The position numbers and the translations under genes were made by a program. A stretch of 64,000 nt of DNA from the NCBI RefSeq assembly GCF_023195885.1, contig NZ_JALPKO010000002.1, positions 248,001 through 312,000 of the forward strand, written 5' to 3'. Origin of the DNA: Methylonatrum kenyense (GTDB lineage: Bacteria; Pseudomonadota; Gammaproteobacteria; Nitrococcales; Aquisalimonadaceae). Positions 8,470-16,417 of the stretch are shown one piece after another. The notes beneath the pieces are model-generated. The model made no database searches. It was not told the DNA's origin and saw only the letters and a list, made by a program, of their open reading frames with translations. The first letter of the stretch is position 1, and each line of letters opens with the position of its first letter.

Positions 8470-9546
8470 GTGCCGGCAAGGCAACGCATACGGATTGATT
8501 CGGTGGGAAGCGCCCGCCCTGCGATGGCGGGAGCCCTCGCCAAGGGGCTGGGGTTGGCCCCTGAACGGATCGCAAAGGTGCTCTACCGGGCACCTTCCGT
8601 CCTGGTCGATGACCTGGAGCCCGCGCTGGCAGAGTCGCTTGCAAGCCTGCTGCACGACGCCGGCCTGGTGGTCACCGTCGAGGACGCGACGTTGCCACCA
8701 CCGCCGGCTCCCGAATTGTTCGATCTGGCGCTCCTCCCGCTGGACGTCACACACCTTCCGGAAATCGCCGAGCGGCTCGCAGCTTTCCTTGGAACCGACT
8801 CGCGGCACGCCCTGGAACTCATTTTGACGCCGCCTGGCCTGATCCTGGGTCAGGTCTCGGGGGTGACCGCAGAACGCCTCGAGGCCGAACTGTTGACGCT
8901 ACCGGTGCGTGTGGTCCGTTCGCTGCGGAGCGAGGCCCGGTATTGCCTGGCGGACGCCGGCCTGCCGGAGCCGCAGCGGCAGCAGCTGCTCCGCGTCTGC
9001 GAACCGGTCCCGGCCGGTGTTGCGGGTGTGCTCGCCACGAACCTGACTGCCGATTCCGCGGGGTCACTGGTGCGGCAGCATGCCGCGCGGAGCCGTTTGC
9101 CGATCATCGATCAGGTGTTTACGCAGTTCGAAATCGAACTACTCGAGGCGCCGGCAACGGATGCGGCTGCCGAGCAGCTGGTTGCCCTGTCGGATGTGCC
9201 CCCCCGGGTCGCCGGCCGCGTGCTGGCTGCGTTACCCGTGGTGATCGCGGACAACGTGAGCTGGTCGGAGCTGGCCGATCGGCTCGACGCCCTGGCGCAG
9301 CACGGATTCCGGGCAAGGGCCCGGCTGACCACATTGGATCAGTTCCGTTTACGTCGCATCCAGGCGCCTTCGGAGGTCGACCTGCCGGGCCTGCTGGAGC
9401 GTCTCGGGATCTGCGACGCGGCCTCGGTGCCGGGCGGCGGACCGGTGGACGCGAACGGCAGCTTTCCGGCGCTTCAGGCCCAGTTGCTGTCACGCAGCCT
9501 CCGGGGCGCGGGCTGCGCGGTTGAACTGGAACGGGAGGTTGCATGA
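8470..9546 (+). CDS. protein with repeated L7/L12 C-terminal-like domains
   Basis: A 358-residue protein, first gene of the unknown cluster. At least three segments follow the pattern of the ribosomal L7/L12 C-terminal fold: a strand, a helix with a GLGL-like turn, a short strand, a helix rich in A and E/L, and a strand ending in an AG.V.V-like pattern. They lie near residues 6-70 (GLGLAPERIAKVLYRAP), 85-150 (LGTDSRHALELILTPPG) and 220-290 (DVPPRVAGRVLAALP); a fourth partial copy may end the protein. No signal peptide or membrane segment. The start is a GTG without a well-spaced ribosome-binding site, so it is uncertain. It overlaps the next gene by 4 bp (ATGA), indicating translational coupling. 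The domain assignment comes from pattern only. Confidence 0.65.
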   Translation: MPARQRIRIDSVGSARPAMAGALAKGLGLAPERIAKVLYRAPSVLVDDLEPALAESLASLLHDAGLVVTVEDATLPPPPAPELFDLALLPLDVTHLPEIAERLAAFLGTDSRHALELILTPPGLILGQVSGVTAERLEAELLTLPVRVVRSLRSEARYCLADAGLPEPQRQQLLRVCEPVPAGVAGVLATNLTADSAGSLVRQHAARSRLPIIDQVFTQFEIELLEAPATDAAAEQLVALSDVPPRVAGRVLAALPVVIADNVSWSELADRLDALAQHGFRARARLTTLDQFRLRRIQAPSEVDLPGLLERLGICDAASVPGGGPVDANGSFPALQAQLLSRSLRGAGCAVELEREVA

Positions 9547-10118
9547 GCGATGTCACGCAGCGGCATGCGGCACTCCATCTCGGTGTCGCCGAGCAGGGCA
9601 AGCTGTATGCCCTGGATGGTGCCCACGACGAGGCCTTGCGGCACTACCAGCAGGCCTTGCGCATGGCGGTTGATTCCGGGGCCCCGGAAGTCTTTTTCCG
9701 GCATTACACCCAGTGCGTCATGGAAAGCCTGGAGGCGACCGGGTCCTACGACGGCGTGCAGCGTTATTGCGAGGACGCTGATCGCCATTATCAGGCCCTG
9801 GACAGACAGGGTGCGCTGTTCGCGTTGGATCACGGCTCCATCCTGGAGCGGCTTGGTGTGGTCCAGTTGAAGGCGGGTGAGGTCGATGCGGCACGCGCCA
9901 GCCTGCGTCGGGCGCTTGCTCTTGCCGGTCCGCGGGGACTGCCACTGGCGGCGCAGGTGCTGGGTTGGCTCGACCGGGGCATGACGGTCAGTGATCGGCA
10001 CCTGACCGATGCACAGCGTCGCCACGGCTATTTCGTCGTGACCCGCGAACGGGTCGATCCCGATCGGGCGATTCCGCTGCCCGGCGGTGGGGAGACGGCG
10101 GCGGCAGGGCTGGTTTGA
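9543..10118 (+). CDS. TPR-like helical-repeat protein
   Basis: A 191-residue soluble protein with tetratricopeptide-like helices. YALDGAHDEALRHYQQALRMA near residue 22 is a clear TPR unit, and LGVVQLKAGEVDAARASLRRALALAG near residue 102 is a second. TPR proteins usually act as scaffolds. The last 45 residues (DRHLTDAQRRHGYFVVTRERVDPD) are not TPR-like and unrecognised. The start overlaps the stop of the previous gene, and the next gene follows 13 bp later with a strong ribosome-binding site. Confidence 0.7.
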   Translation: MSDVTQRHAALHLGVAEQGKLYALDGAHDEALRHYQQALRMAVDSGAPEVFFRHYTQCVMESLEATGSYDGVQRYCEDADRHYQALDRQGALFALDHGSILERLGVVQLKAGEVDAARASLRRALALAGPRGLPLAAQVLGWLDRGMTVSDRHLTDAQRRHGYFVVTRERVDPDRAIPLPGGGETAAAGLV

Positions 10119-10131
10119 GCAGGAGGTAGGC

Positions 10132-11886
10132 ATGGCGGATTACGATGACATGACGCCGGGCGAGGTGCTGGCCGATGCCAGTGTCGCGGATTTCATCGCC
10201 TCTCTCGGGCGCGGTATTGCCGAGGCGCAGCAGGATCTTGATCGCAATTCCATCGAGCAGCTGGATTCCTTTACCGAGCGTCTTGACGGCCTCGGAGGCA
10301 AGTCCCTGATGGAACTCGGCTTCAGTCCGGCCTTTTACCATTACCAGCATGCGGATCTGTCCTGCTCGCTGAACATTCGCTTGAAGGTGGAGAAGGAAAC
10401 CGGCTTCGATCTGGGGATTACCGGCGCCTTCGGTCAAACCGATTCGAGTGCCGAGGCGGCGTCGAGCAGCAGCACGGAAACGGCCTCGGGCTCGCGCACC
10501 GAAAGCGCACTGCGAACTGCGGATATCGAGCTGGAGAACGCGTCCGCCGGACGTCTGGAGATCAACGGCAGCAGCTATCAGTCGGACGCCGACGACGGTT
10601 TCATGGACCGGGCCAGCGATCTCGCCGAGCAGCTTCGCTCCGGGGGGCTGGTCGATGCGGTGCAGGTGATCCGCAAGCCCAGCGAATTGTCGATTGAATC
10701 CGAGGCCGATCCTGACCGCGTTGCCATCGGCAGGAACACGGTCGCTTTCGTCGCCCGTGACCACCCAGGCGGCCTGATCCGGCTCGATGCCAACGAGGAA
10801 ACCACGATCAAGCTCGACGGCGAGAACGAGGTCACGGTGTCGGCGAAGGACGATCTGGCGGCCTTTGCCGATGCGGTGGGCGAGGCGATCGAAAACCTGT
10901 CCGGCTACAAGGCCCTGGTGCTGCCGCCGGGGAAAACCTGGTTGTCGGTCGAGTTCAAGCTGGACGGAGCTGATGTTCCCGCCGACGAGCATTCCATGCT
11001 CGATAATGTGGCGTGGTTGCTCAAACAGGTACCGGCGCTGAATCTGCAACTGCTCGGCCATGCCGACCGCACCGGCCACGAGGACTGGAGCAAGGAATAC
11101 AAGCAGTCCTACAACCTGGATCTCTCCAGGCAGCGGGCCGAGGCTGTGGAGGAGGTAATCCGCGCCTTCGGCCCGGACCTCGGGGACAACCGGATCAACA
11201 GCGACGGTGAGGGCGAGGCCCGTGCCGTCGAGCAGGGTAATCCGACCGACCATCAACCGGATCGGGTGGTCGAGATTGCGCCGGCGGATGACGAGGCCGC
11301 CTACATCCTGGTGGAATCAAAGGACGACGCAATCGCTGATGTCTCGCCGGATCGCAAGGACGGCTCCGATGGCAATGGCTGGTTGGGGTTGTTCGCTGCC
11401 AGGTCGCTGAGTGATCTCGACGGTGATACCGTCACCATCGAGGGTGAATCGATTTCCTTGTCCGGGGATAGCGTCGGCGATGCCGAGGACAATTCGCCGG
11501 AGGCCTTCGCCGCCAACCTTGCCACGAAGGTCAATGACGAGGACGACCTCGCTGTCGTTGCCAACGCACGCGGTCGGGTCTGCCACCTGGCTCCGGCCTC
11601 CGATGCCATCCAGCTACATCTGGTCACCAGCTCGAAATCGGATATCCAGATGAGTTCCAGCGAGGGTGTGACGGTCAAGGAGCAGTTCAGCCGGACCAGC
11701 AGCGAGCGCAAGGTGCAGCAGCGCAGCGGCAACCGGACGGTCGCGGTCGGTGCCTCGGTGGACGTGCGCTATTCGCGGCAGTTCGAGCTGGATGTCACTG
11801 GCAATTCCTCAATCACCGCGCGTCTGGTTTCGGTGCCCGCACCTCCGGAGTTTCTCGACACCATGCGCGAGTTTCTGAAGGACTGA
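10132..11886 (+). CDS. cluster-core protein with inserted OmpA-like domain
   Basis: A 584-residue protein, the largest of the cluster. It begins with the core shared by its neighbours: LGRGIAEAQQDLDRNS (residues 25-40) and MELGFSPAFYHY (about 60-71). It ends with the matching core C-half, VDVRYSRQFELDVTGNSSIT then LVSVPAPP (about 541-573). Inserted between are two segments resembling flagellin hook IN motifs (near residues 130-200 and 425-510) and an OmpA-like domain (about 250-385) with LNLQLLGHADRTGHEDW and LSRQRAEAVEEVIRAFG. OmpA-like domains normally bind diaminopimelate in peptidoglycan, but no signal peptide is present. The ATG follows AGGAGG. The insertion arrangement is seen directly; the function is unknown. 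Confidence 0.75.
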   Translation: MADYDDMTPGEVLADASVADFIASLGRGIAEAQQDLDRNSIEQLDSFTERLDGLGGKSLMELGFSPAFYHYQHADLSCSLNIRLKVEKETGFDLGITGAFGQTDSSAEAASSSSTETASGSRTESALRTADIELENASAGRLEINGSSYQSDADDGFMDRASDLAEQLRSGGLVDAVQVIRKPSELSIESEADPDRVAIGRNTVAFVARDHPGGLIRLDANEETTIKLDGENEVTVSAKDDLAAFADAVGEAIENLSGYKALVLPPGKTWLSVEFKLDGADVPADEHSMLDNVAWLLKQVPALNLQLLGHADRTGHEDWSKEYKQSYNLDLSRQRAEAVEEVIRAFGPDLGDNRINSDGEGEARAVEQGNPTDHQPDRVVEIAPADDEAAYILVESKDDAIADVSPDRKDGSDGNGWLGLFAARSLSDLDGDTVTIEGESISLSGDSVGDAEDNSPEAFAANLATKVNDEDDLAVVANARGRVCHLAPASDAIQLHLVTSSKSDIQMSSSEGVTVKEQFSRTSSERKVQQRSGNRTVAVGASVDVRYSRQFELDVTGNSSITARLVSVPAPPEFLDTMREFLKD

Positions 11887-11890
11887 CCTG

Positions 11891-12358
11891 GTGAGCAAGG
11901 CACCCGAAGTCACACGGTCACTGCTGAACGCGCCGCTGCCGCGCGTCATCGAGCGCCTGGGCGCGTCGATTGCCCAGGCGCAGGCCGAGCTTGACGGCAA
12001 CTCCATCGCCATCGCGCGGGAAATGGCTGCCACCAAGGTGGAGTTTGGTGACGGCGACTACACCCTGCTTTCGCTTGGGTTCACGCCCAGTTTTTACGCC
12101 TTCACCGAGGCCCTGGTGGAGGCAAAATTGTCGTTCTCGATGGCGGAAACGCGCCAGACCGGAATCGATGCCGGTGCCGAGGGCGGCGTGGTCGGCGGCG
12201 TCGGGTTTTTCTCTGCGAGCGTCGATGTCTCGTATGCACGCAAGTTCTCGGTGTCCAGCGAGGGCACAAGTTCGATTTCGGCGCGGCTGGTGTCCTTGCC
12301 GCCACCGGAGGCGTTCACCGAAGTGCTGCGCCGGAATCTGGAATCCACGGAGGAATAG
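11891..12358 (+). CDS. cluster-core protein, minimal form
   Basis: A 155-residue protein that looks like the shortest complete version of the shared core. Order: LLNAPLPRVIERLGASIAQ, then AQAELDGNS helix; LLSLGFTPSFYAFTEALVEA; a glycine-rich turn; VDVSYARKFSVSSEGTSSIS; LVSLPPPEAF. GTG start, 4 bp after the stop of the OmpA-containing protein. No signal peptide, membrane segment or cysteine. The helix followed by beta strands recalls the DUF2589 family, a weak resemblance I could not test. A structural subunit role is inferred from the number of paralogues. Confidence 0.7.
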   Translation: MSKAPEVTRSLLNAPLPRVIERLGASIAQAQAELDGNSIAIAREMAATKVEFGDGDYTLLSLGFTPSFYAFTEALVEAKLSFSMAETRQTGIDAGAEGGVVGGVGFFSASVDVSYARKFSVSSEGTSSISARLVSLPPPEAFTEVLRRNLESTEE

Positions 12359-12435
12359 TCGGTTTCAGGCGCAACAGCCGGACCGGAGCCGCGCCGCGGT
12401 AGCTATCCTGCCAACGACTGACGGGGAGAGTCGAC

Positions 12436-13176
12436 ATGACAATAGGTCGCGACCTGCTGAACGTGCCGATGGGGGACATGATTCGCGAGATGGCGTTCGC
12501 CATCTCCGATGCCCAGATCAAGCTGGATGAGGGCTCGATGAAAGTCGCCGAGATGATGGGCGGACGACAAACCGTGCAGACCCGCTCTTCCTTGTTCAAT
12601 CGCAACCCGAAGACCAGCACACGGGATACACGGGTTTTCTTCGGTCATGAATTCATGACCCGAAGTCAGGCGGCCGCGCTGCGGGATACCATCCCCGATT
12701 CGGCCACGGGGGTCGAAAAGCTGCAGCGGGAGATGCTTGATGAGGCGGCCAACGGGGGCAGCGATCAGGATGAGGAGGTGCGGATTCCAAGTCTGGTGTC
12801 GATGCTGGAGCTTGGCTTCTCGCCGACCTTCTATCAGTTCGTTGACACCATCATCGAGGTCAAGATCGCAATCAAGATGACCGAGTCCATCACCGAGGAT
12901 GAATCGGAGACGGAGACCACCGAGGAGTCCGATTCCGAGGGTGGGCATCGCGGGCTTCGCCAGCTGTTCTCCGGCGGCTCCTCCTCACGCAGCAGTACCG
13001 TCGAGACGACCCAGGTCGACGCCAGCTATTCCTCCAAGTACTCCTATTCCGCCGAGGGCTCCAGTCTGTTGCGTACCAAGCTGGTTCCTGTTCCTCCTCC
13101 TGCGGCGCTGGAGGAACGTGTGCAGATGATGATCGAGGCCGAGCGTCGGCACCTGGCGGCCCGGGAAAAGGATTGA
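12436..13176 (+). CDS. cluster-core protein with inserted acidic segment
   Basis: A 246-residue paralogue. The N-terminal helix (LLNVPMGDMIREMAFAISD, then AQIKLDEGS) is followed by an extra stretch of about 70 residues (RSSLFNRNPKTSTRDTRVFF onward) absent from the shortest copy. Next come SMLELGFSPTFYQFVDTIIE, an acidic stretch rich in E, S and T (residues ~153-180), VDASYSSKYSYSAEGSSLLR and LVPVPPPAALEERVQMMIEA. GGGGAGAG precedes the ATG. It is 77 bp after the preceding copy and 49 bp before the next. An 18-bp perfect palindrome lies inside the coding sequence at 12643. Confidence 0.7.
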   Translation: MTIGRDLLNVPMGDMIREMAFAISDAQIKLDEGSMKVAEMMGGRQTVQTRSSLFNRNPKTSTRDTRVFFGHEFMTRSQAAALRDTIPDSATGVEKLQREMLDEAANGGSDQDEEVRIPSLVSMLELGFSPTFYQFVDTIIEVKIAIKMTESITEDESETETTEESDSEGGHRGLRQLFSGGSSSRSSTVETTQVDASYSSKYSYSAEGSSLLRTKLVPVPPPAALEERVQMMIEAERRHLAAREKD

Positions 13177-13225
13177 TGCGCCACCGCACACACTTGGAAC
13201 GTGCCGGCACAGAAGGAGGCAGGCG

Positions 13226-13768
13226 ATGACAGTGGCAACGGATCTCCTGAACGCACCGTTCCCGATGCTGGTACGCAACCTGGGCGTTGGGATTGCCGAG
13301 GCGCAGCTTGAGCTGGACATGGTGTCACTCAAGATCGCCCGCATGATGGCGGGCGAAGACGTCGAGCTGGACGACGAGAACGCGACCACGACATCGAGCA
13401 GCGATGCCGGCTCCCGGCGTGTCGAGTTTTCCGACGGCCAGTCCTATACGCTGCTTGAACTCGGGTTTACGCCGACCTTCTACCAGTTCGTGGACACGGT
13501 GATCGAGCTGAAGCTCTCGATTTCGATGTCGCGGGAAACCGAGCAGAGTCGTCGTAGTGCCCGCCTTTCAGCCGGTGGTGGAGGGATCTCGCTGCCGATT
13601 TTCGCCGCGGGCGGTATCCGCGCCTCGGCGGTCAGCGCCAGCTACTCGAGCAAGTACCAGTACGCGGCCGAGGGCAGTTCGGTGATGCGCACCAAACTGG
13701 TGCCGCTGCCGGCTCCGGCGCTGCTGGAGGAACGTATCCGCCAGATGATTGATGCCCAGGACAGCTGA
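13226..13768 (+). CDS. cluster-core protein, close paralogue of the preceding gene
   Basis: A 180-residue copy of the core: LLNAPFPMLVRNLGVGIAEA and QLELDMVSLKIARMMAG, then LLELGFTPTFYQFVDTVIEL, a serine/glycine-rich turn, VSASYSSKYQYAAEGSSVMR, and LVPLPAPALLEERIRQMID. The last 45 residues are nearly identical in pattern to those of the 12436 gene, so the two arose by a fairly recent duplication. AAGGAGG sits before the ATG. Its stop overlaps the start of the coiled-coil gene (TGATG), so the two are translationally coupled. Confidence 0.72.
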   Translation: MTVATDLLNAPFPMLVRNLGVGIAEAQLELDMVSLKIARMMAGEDVELDDENATTTSSSDAGSRRVEFSDGQSYTLLELGFTPTFYQFVDTVIELKLSISMSRETEQSRRSARLSAGGGGISLPIFAAGGIRASAVSASYSSKYQYAAEGSSVMRTKLVPLPAPALLEERIRQMIDAQDS

Positions 13769-14637
13769 TGGCACCCCGGCACTGGCGCGATTTCGATGAC
13801 GAGCCGCCGGCTGAGGAGTCGGCCGCACCCGAGGTGACGGATCCGGCCCGGGTATCACCGAGGCTTGCGCAGTTGATGGAAGAGCGGCAGGCGCTGGAAA
13901 CCCGCATGCAGCGTCTGAGCGGGCAAACCTCGGAGCATGAGCAACGCGACGCACCACGTTTTCCGGTGACGCCGCTGGCGGAACGCCGGCGCGCCGACAA
14001 TGCCTGGGAGGAGCGGCGCGAACGGCAACGGGATGCCATCCGAAAACGGCGCGAGGAGGTTGAGTCGGCCCGGCGGGAGCCACGATTCGACACCACCAAC
14101 GATGCGCGTTCGGCGCCGGACCTTCCCGGTGAACGGCTGACCGACGGTGCCGCTCGTCTGGCGGACAACGCGGATCGCGGGAGTCAGGTGCTCCAGCGTC
14201 TGGATGAACGGGTTGATCGCGGGCGCCAGAGAGTGCTCCGTGCCAATGCCGAGGGACGTCAGCTGGAACGCCGTCGCCGGAAACTCGGGGAGGTGGGAGT
14301 TGAGTTGCCCGATGAGCTGGAACAGCGGCTCGGCCGCGCCACGCAAATTCTGTCGACAGGGCGGAAACGCCTGGAGCAGGGCAGCGACGCCTGGGCAAGG
14401 GCCCGGGATCGGGTCAGGGAGTTTGGCGACACGGCGTCAATGCTCGCTCGGCGCGCCGAGCGAATACTGGCAGTCAGCGTCGGCAGCGTGGACGAACTTG
14501 GAGCCCGTACGGCACGTCAGCGAGCCACCGCCGCTGCGCGTCGAAAGGCGGAACGCGAAACCGAGCGAAACGACGAAAGACGCCGCCAGCGCGCCCTGGA
14601 GCGGCTGTGGCAAAGACGCCAAGAGGAGATGCATTAG
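13768..14637 (+). CDS. arginine-rich coiled-coil protein
   Basis: A 289-residue, highly charged and largely alpha-helical protein. An acidic N-terminus (FDDEPPAEESAAPEV) is followed by long heptad-like helices rich in R, E, L and A (residues ~30-100 and ~120-230), and a basic C-terminus (KAERETERNDERRRQRALER). No cysteine, signal peptide or membrane segment. I recognise no family. It is coupled to the core paralogue before it and lies 2 bp from the next gene, so it is an integral member of the cluster. A rod or spacer role is an inference from the coiled coil. Confidence 0.65.
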   Translation: MAPRHWRDFDDEPPAEESAAPEVTDPARVSPRLAQLMEERQALETRMQRLSGQTSEHEQRDAPRFPVTPLAERRRADNAWEERRERQRDAIRKRREEVESARREPRFDTTNDARSAPDLPGERLTDGAARLADNADRGSQVLQRLDERVDRGRQRVLRANAEGRQLERRRRKLGEVGVELPDELEQRLGRATQILSTGRKRLEQGSDAWARARDRVREFGDTASMLARRAERILAVSVGSVDELGARTARQRATAAARRKAERETERNDERRRQRALERLWQRRQEEMH

Positions 14638-14639
14638 CG

Positions 14640-15353
14640 ATGAGTGCGCCGCACCGGCAGGTGGCTGGGACCCTTGAGGAAATTCTTGTCGCCATGGCGG
14701 ATGGCCTGCGCGAGGCCCAGGAGGCCCTCAACGAGGTGCCTCCCATCGACGCGTTTGGCCGGCCCAGCAGCACTTACCATCTGCCTTACCTGGATTTCGC
14801 GATCAAGGTCGTCGCCGAAACCAGCAAGGCGGACGACGAGTCCGCCGAGGCATCCATGCCGCAGGTGCGCCTGGCGTCGCTTCGACGGCCCAAACCAGCC
14901 GAATTGCGATTCAATACCAACCTGTTGCAGTTGCCCGCCGATGAAACCTCTAGTCTGGAAGTGACCAGCACATTGTCTGGCCGTTTTGTGTCCGTGCCCC
15001 CCGGTGAGGGAATGCCCCTTGTTCGCTTGCAGGCGAGTGCGACGAAGGGGGATGGTGCCCGGGAGCATCACATCGAGGTGGTTGTGAGCAACAGTGCAGG
15101 GGAGAGGCTTGATGATGTCGACGTCGAGTTCAATCTGGACCTCGCGGCCGGCAAGGCCCTGAGCAAGGCGGATGGTATCGATATCGAGGAGAAAAAGCCG
15201 GCCACGAAGCTGGCCTCCGGTGTGGTTGCCACCGATGATGATGGGGTCGCCCGTAACAGGCTGACATTCTCGCCGGCAGAACCCAGGGACGCCACCTTTG
15301 TTGTGGCAATCAACGTCGGTGCCGTGTCTACCAACCTGACCGTGACGGTTTAA
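14640..15353 (+). CDS. degenerate core protein with an Ig-like (Big-1-like) domain
   Basis: A 237-residue protein. Residues 1-125 keep traces of the shared core: a helix ILVAMADGLREAQEAL, a strand YHLPYLDFAIKVVAE, and TSTLSGRFVSVPPGEG at the place of the core C-terminal strand. Residues 125-237 (LVRLQASATKGDGAREHHIE to VGAVSTNLTVTV) look like an invasin/Big-1-type immunoglobulin domain with the typical ATDDDGVARNRLTFSP segment. No signal peptide. It starts 2 bp after the coiled-coil gene and ends 3 bp before the next, so it is cotranscribed. Confidence 0.65.
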   Translation: MSAPHRQVAGTLEEILVAMADGLREAQEALNEVPPIDAFGRPSSTYHLPYLDFAIKVVAETSKADDESAEASMPQVRLASLRRPKPAELRFNTNLLQLPADETSSLEVTSTLSGRFVSVPPGEGMPLVRLQASATKGDGAREHHIEVVVSNSAGERLDDVDVEFNLDLAAGKALSKADGIDIEEKKPATKLASGVVATDDDGVARNRLTFSPAEPRDATFVVAINVGAVSTNLTVTV

Positions 15354-15356
15354 ACC

Positions 15357-16406
15357 ATGCAGGCTCGGATTCGAGGCAGAATTCTTACCGCAGGAGGCGA
15401 TCCAGCCCGGGGTGCCGTGATCGCTGTTGAAATGCAGGCGCGCGAGACCCGTGGCGTCGCGTCCATTGGCGAAACACGAAGCGACCGTGACGGGCGGTTC
15501 ATTGTTGAGGGCGACATTCCGGATCTGCGTGAGCCCCCGAACCTGCGTTTGCGCATACGTGTCGGCGAGCAAACGCGGGTGGTGACCGGTGACCCCGAGA
15601 TCAATTTCAATCCGCGGGACGGACGCCTTGCCGTGGATTACGGTGACGTCGAGCTCGAGGCTCCGGAGGAGCCCGAGGACGACGATAGCGATGGGGACGA
15701 TGAGCCCAGGAGGCCGGATGTTGGCCCCGGGTTCGACCCGATCGAGGCCGTTTCCAGCGAGCGCATCGGGCAGATTATCGATGAAACCTATATGAAGGAC
15801 GTGGTCCGGCTGCAGGCGGATTTGCGTCTTCGTGATGACCAGATCGCCAGTCTTCGTGAGCAGCTTGGCGAGCTTGAGCTGGACCGGGACAAGCACCGGG
15901 AGGAGTTGGCCGGCGCGAAGGATGAGGTCAGGACCCTGCGCGATCAGATAGGCGGCGAGATCGAGGTCGAAAGCCTGTACGCCAACATCGGCCGCCAGCT
16001 TCAGCAGGCCCGGCGGCACCTGGCCGAGGACGGTATTCCCTATCGGCTCGGCAAGGTTTCGCTGTCGGTGAAGACCTTGGTCGGCGATGGTGGTAACAAG
16101 CTGTTCATGCCGAATCTGGCCGATTTCCCCCGGGTTGCCTCGGGCGCCCTCGCCGATATGACCTTCGAGTTCCAGCCCATGGGCGAGGACGAAGCCGGGG
16201 CACGTGTCGCCGTCCCGGACTTCTCCGGTCTGACGGAAACTGCGGCACGCCGCCTGGCAAAGGCTCAGGGGCTGCGTCTTGAGGTGGCCTACGAGGCACG
16301 TGGTGACCGCGATGTGGGCGCGGGTCAGGCCTTCAAGCAGACGCCGTCCAGGGACGCACGGGTGGTTTCCGGTGCCTCGGTAATCGTCGTGTTCGCCCAA
16401 AACTGA
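15357..16406 (+). CDS. multidomain protein: Cna-B/CarboxypepD-reg-like, coiled coil, PASTA
   Basis: A 349-residue protein. Residues 1-95 resemble a carboxypeptidase-regulatory/Cna-B beta sandwich (ARIRGRILTAGGDPARGAVI, then SDRDGRFIVEGDIPDL). An acidic linker follows (EEPEDDDSDGDDEP). A coiled coil spans about 145-200 (LQADLRLRDDQIASLREQLG). A helix-plus-strand segment at about 205-270 (LYANIGRQLQQARRHLAEDG) may be a degenerate cluster core. The C-terminal 65 residues form a PASTA domain: VAVPDFSGLTETAARRLAKA, GLRLEVAYEA and FKQTPSRDARVVSGASVIVV. PASTA domains usually bind peptidoglycan or beta-lactams in Gram-positive kinases. No signal peptide or membrane segment is present. Confidence 0.7.
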   Translation: MQARIRGRILTAGGDPARGAVIAVEMQARETRGVASIGETRSDRDGRFIVEGDIPDLREPPNLRLRIRVGEQTRVVTGDPEINFNPRDGRLAVDYGDVELEAPEEPEDDDSDGDDEPRRPDVGPGFDPIEAVSSERIGQIIDETYMKDVVRLQADLRLRDDQIASLREQLGELELDRDKHREELAGAKDEVRTLRDQIGGEIEVESLYANIGRQLQQARRHLAEDGIPYRLGKVSLSVKTLVGDGGNKLFMPNLADFPRVASGALADMTFEFQPMGEDEAGARVAVPDFSGLTETAARRLAKAQGLRLEVAYEARGDRDVGAGQAFKQTPSRDARVVSGASVIVVFAQN

Positions 16407-16417
16407 GGAGACGTTTC

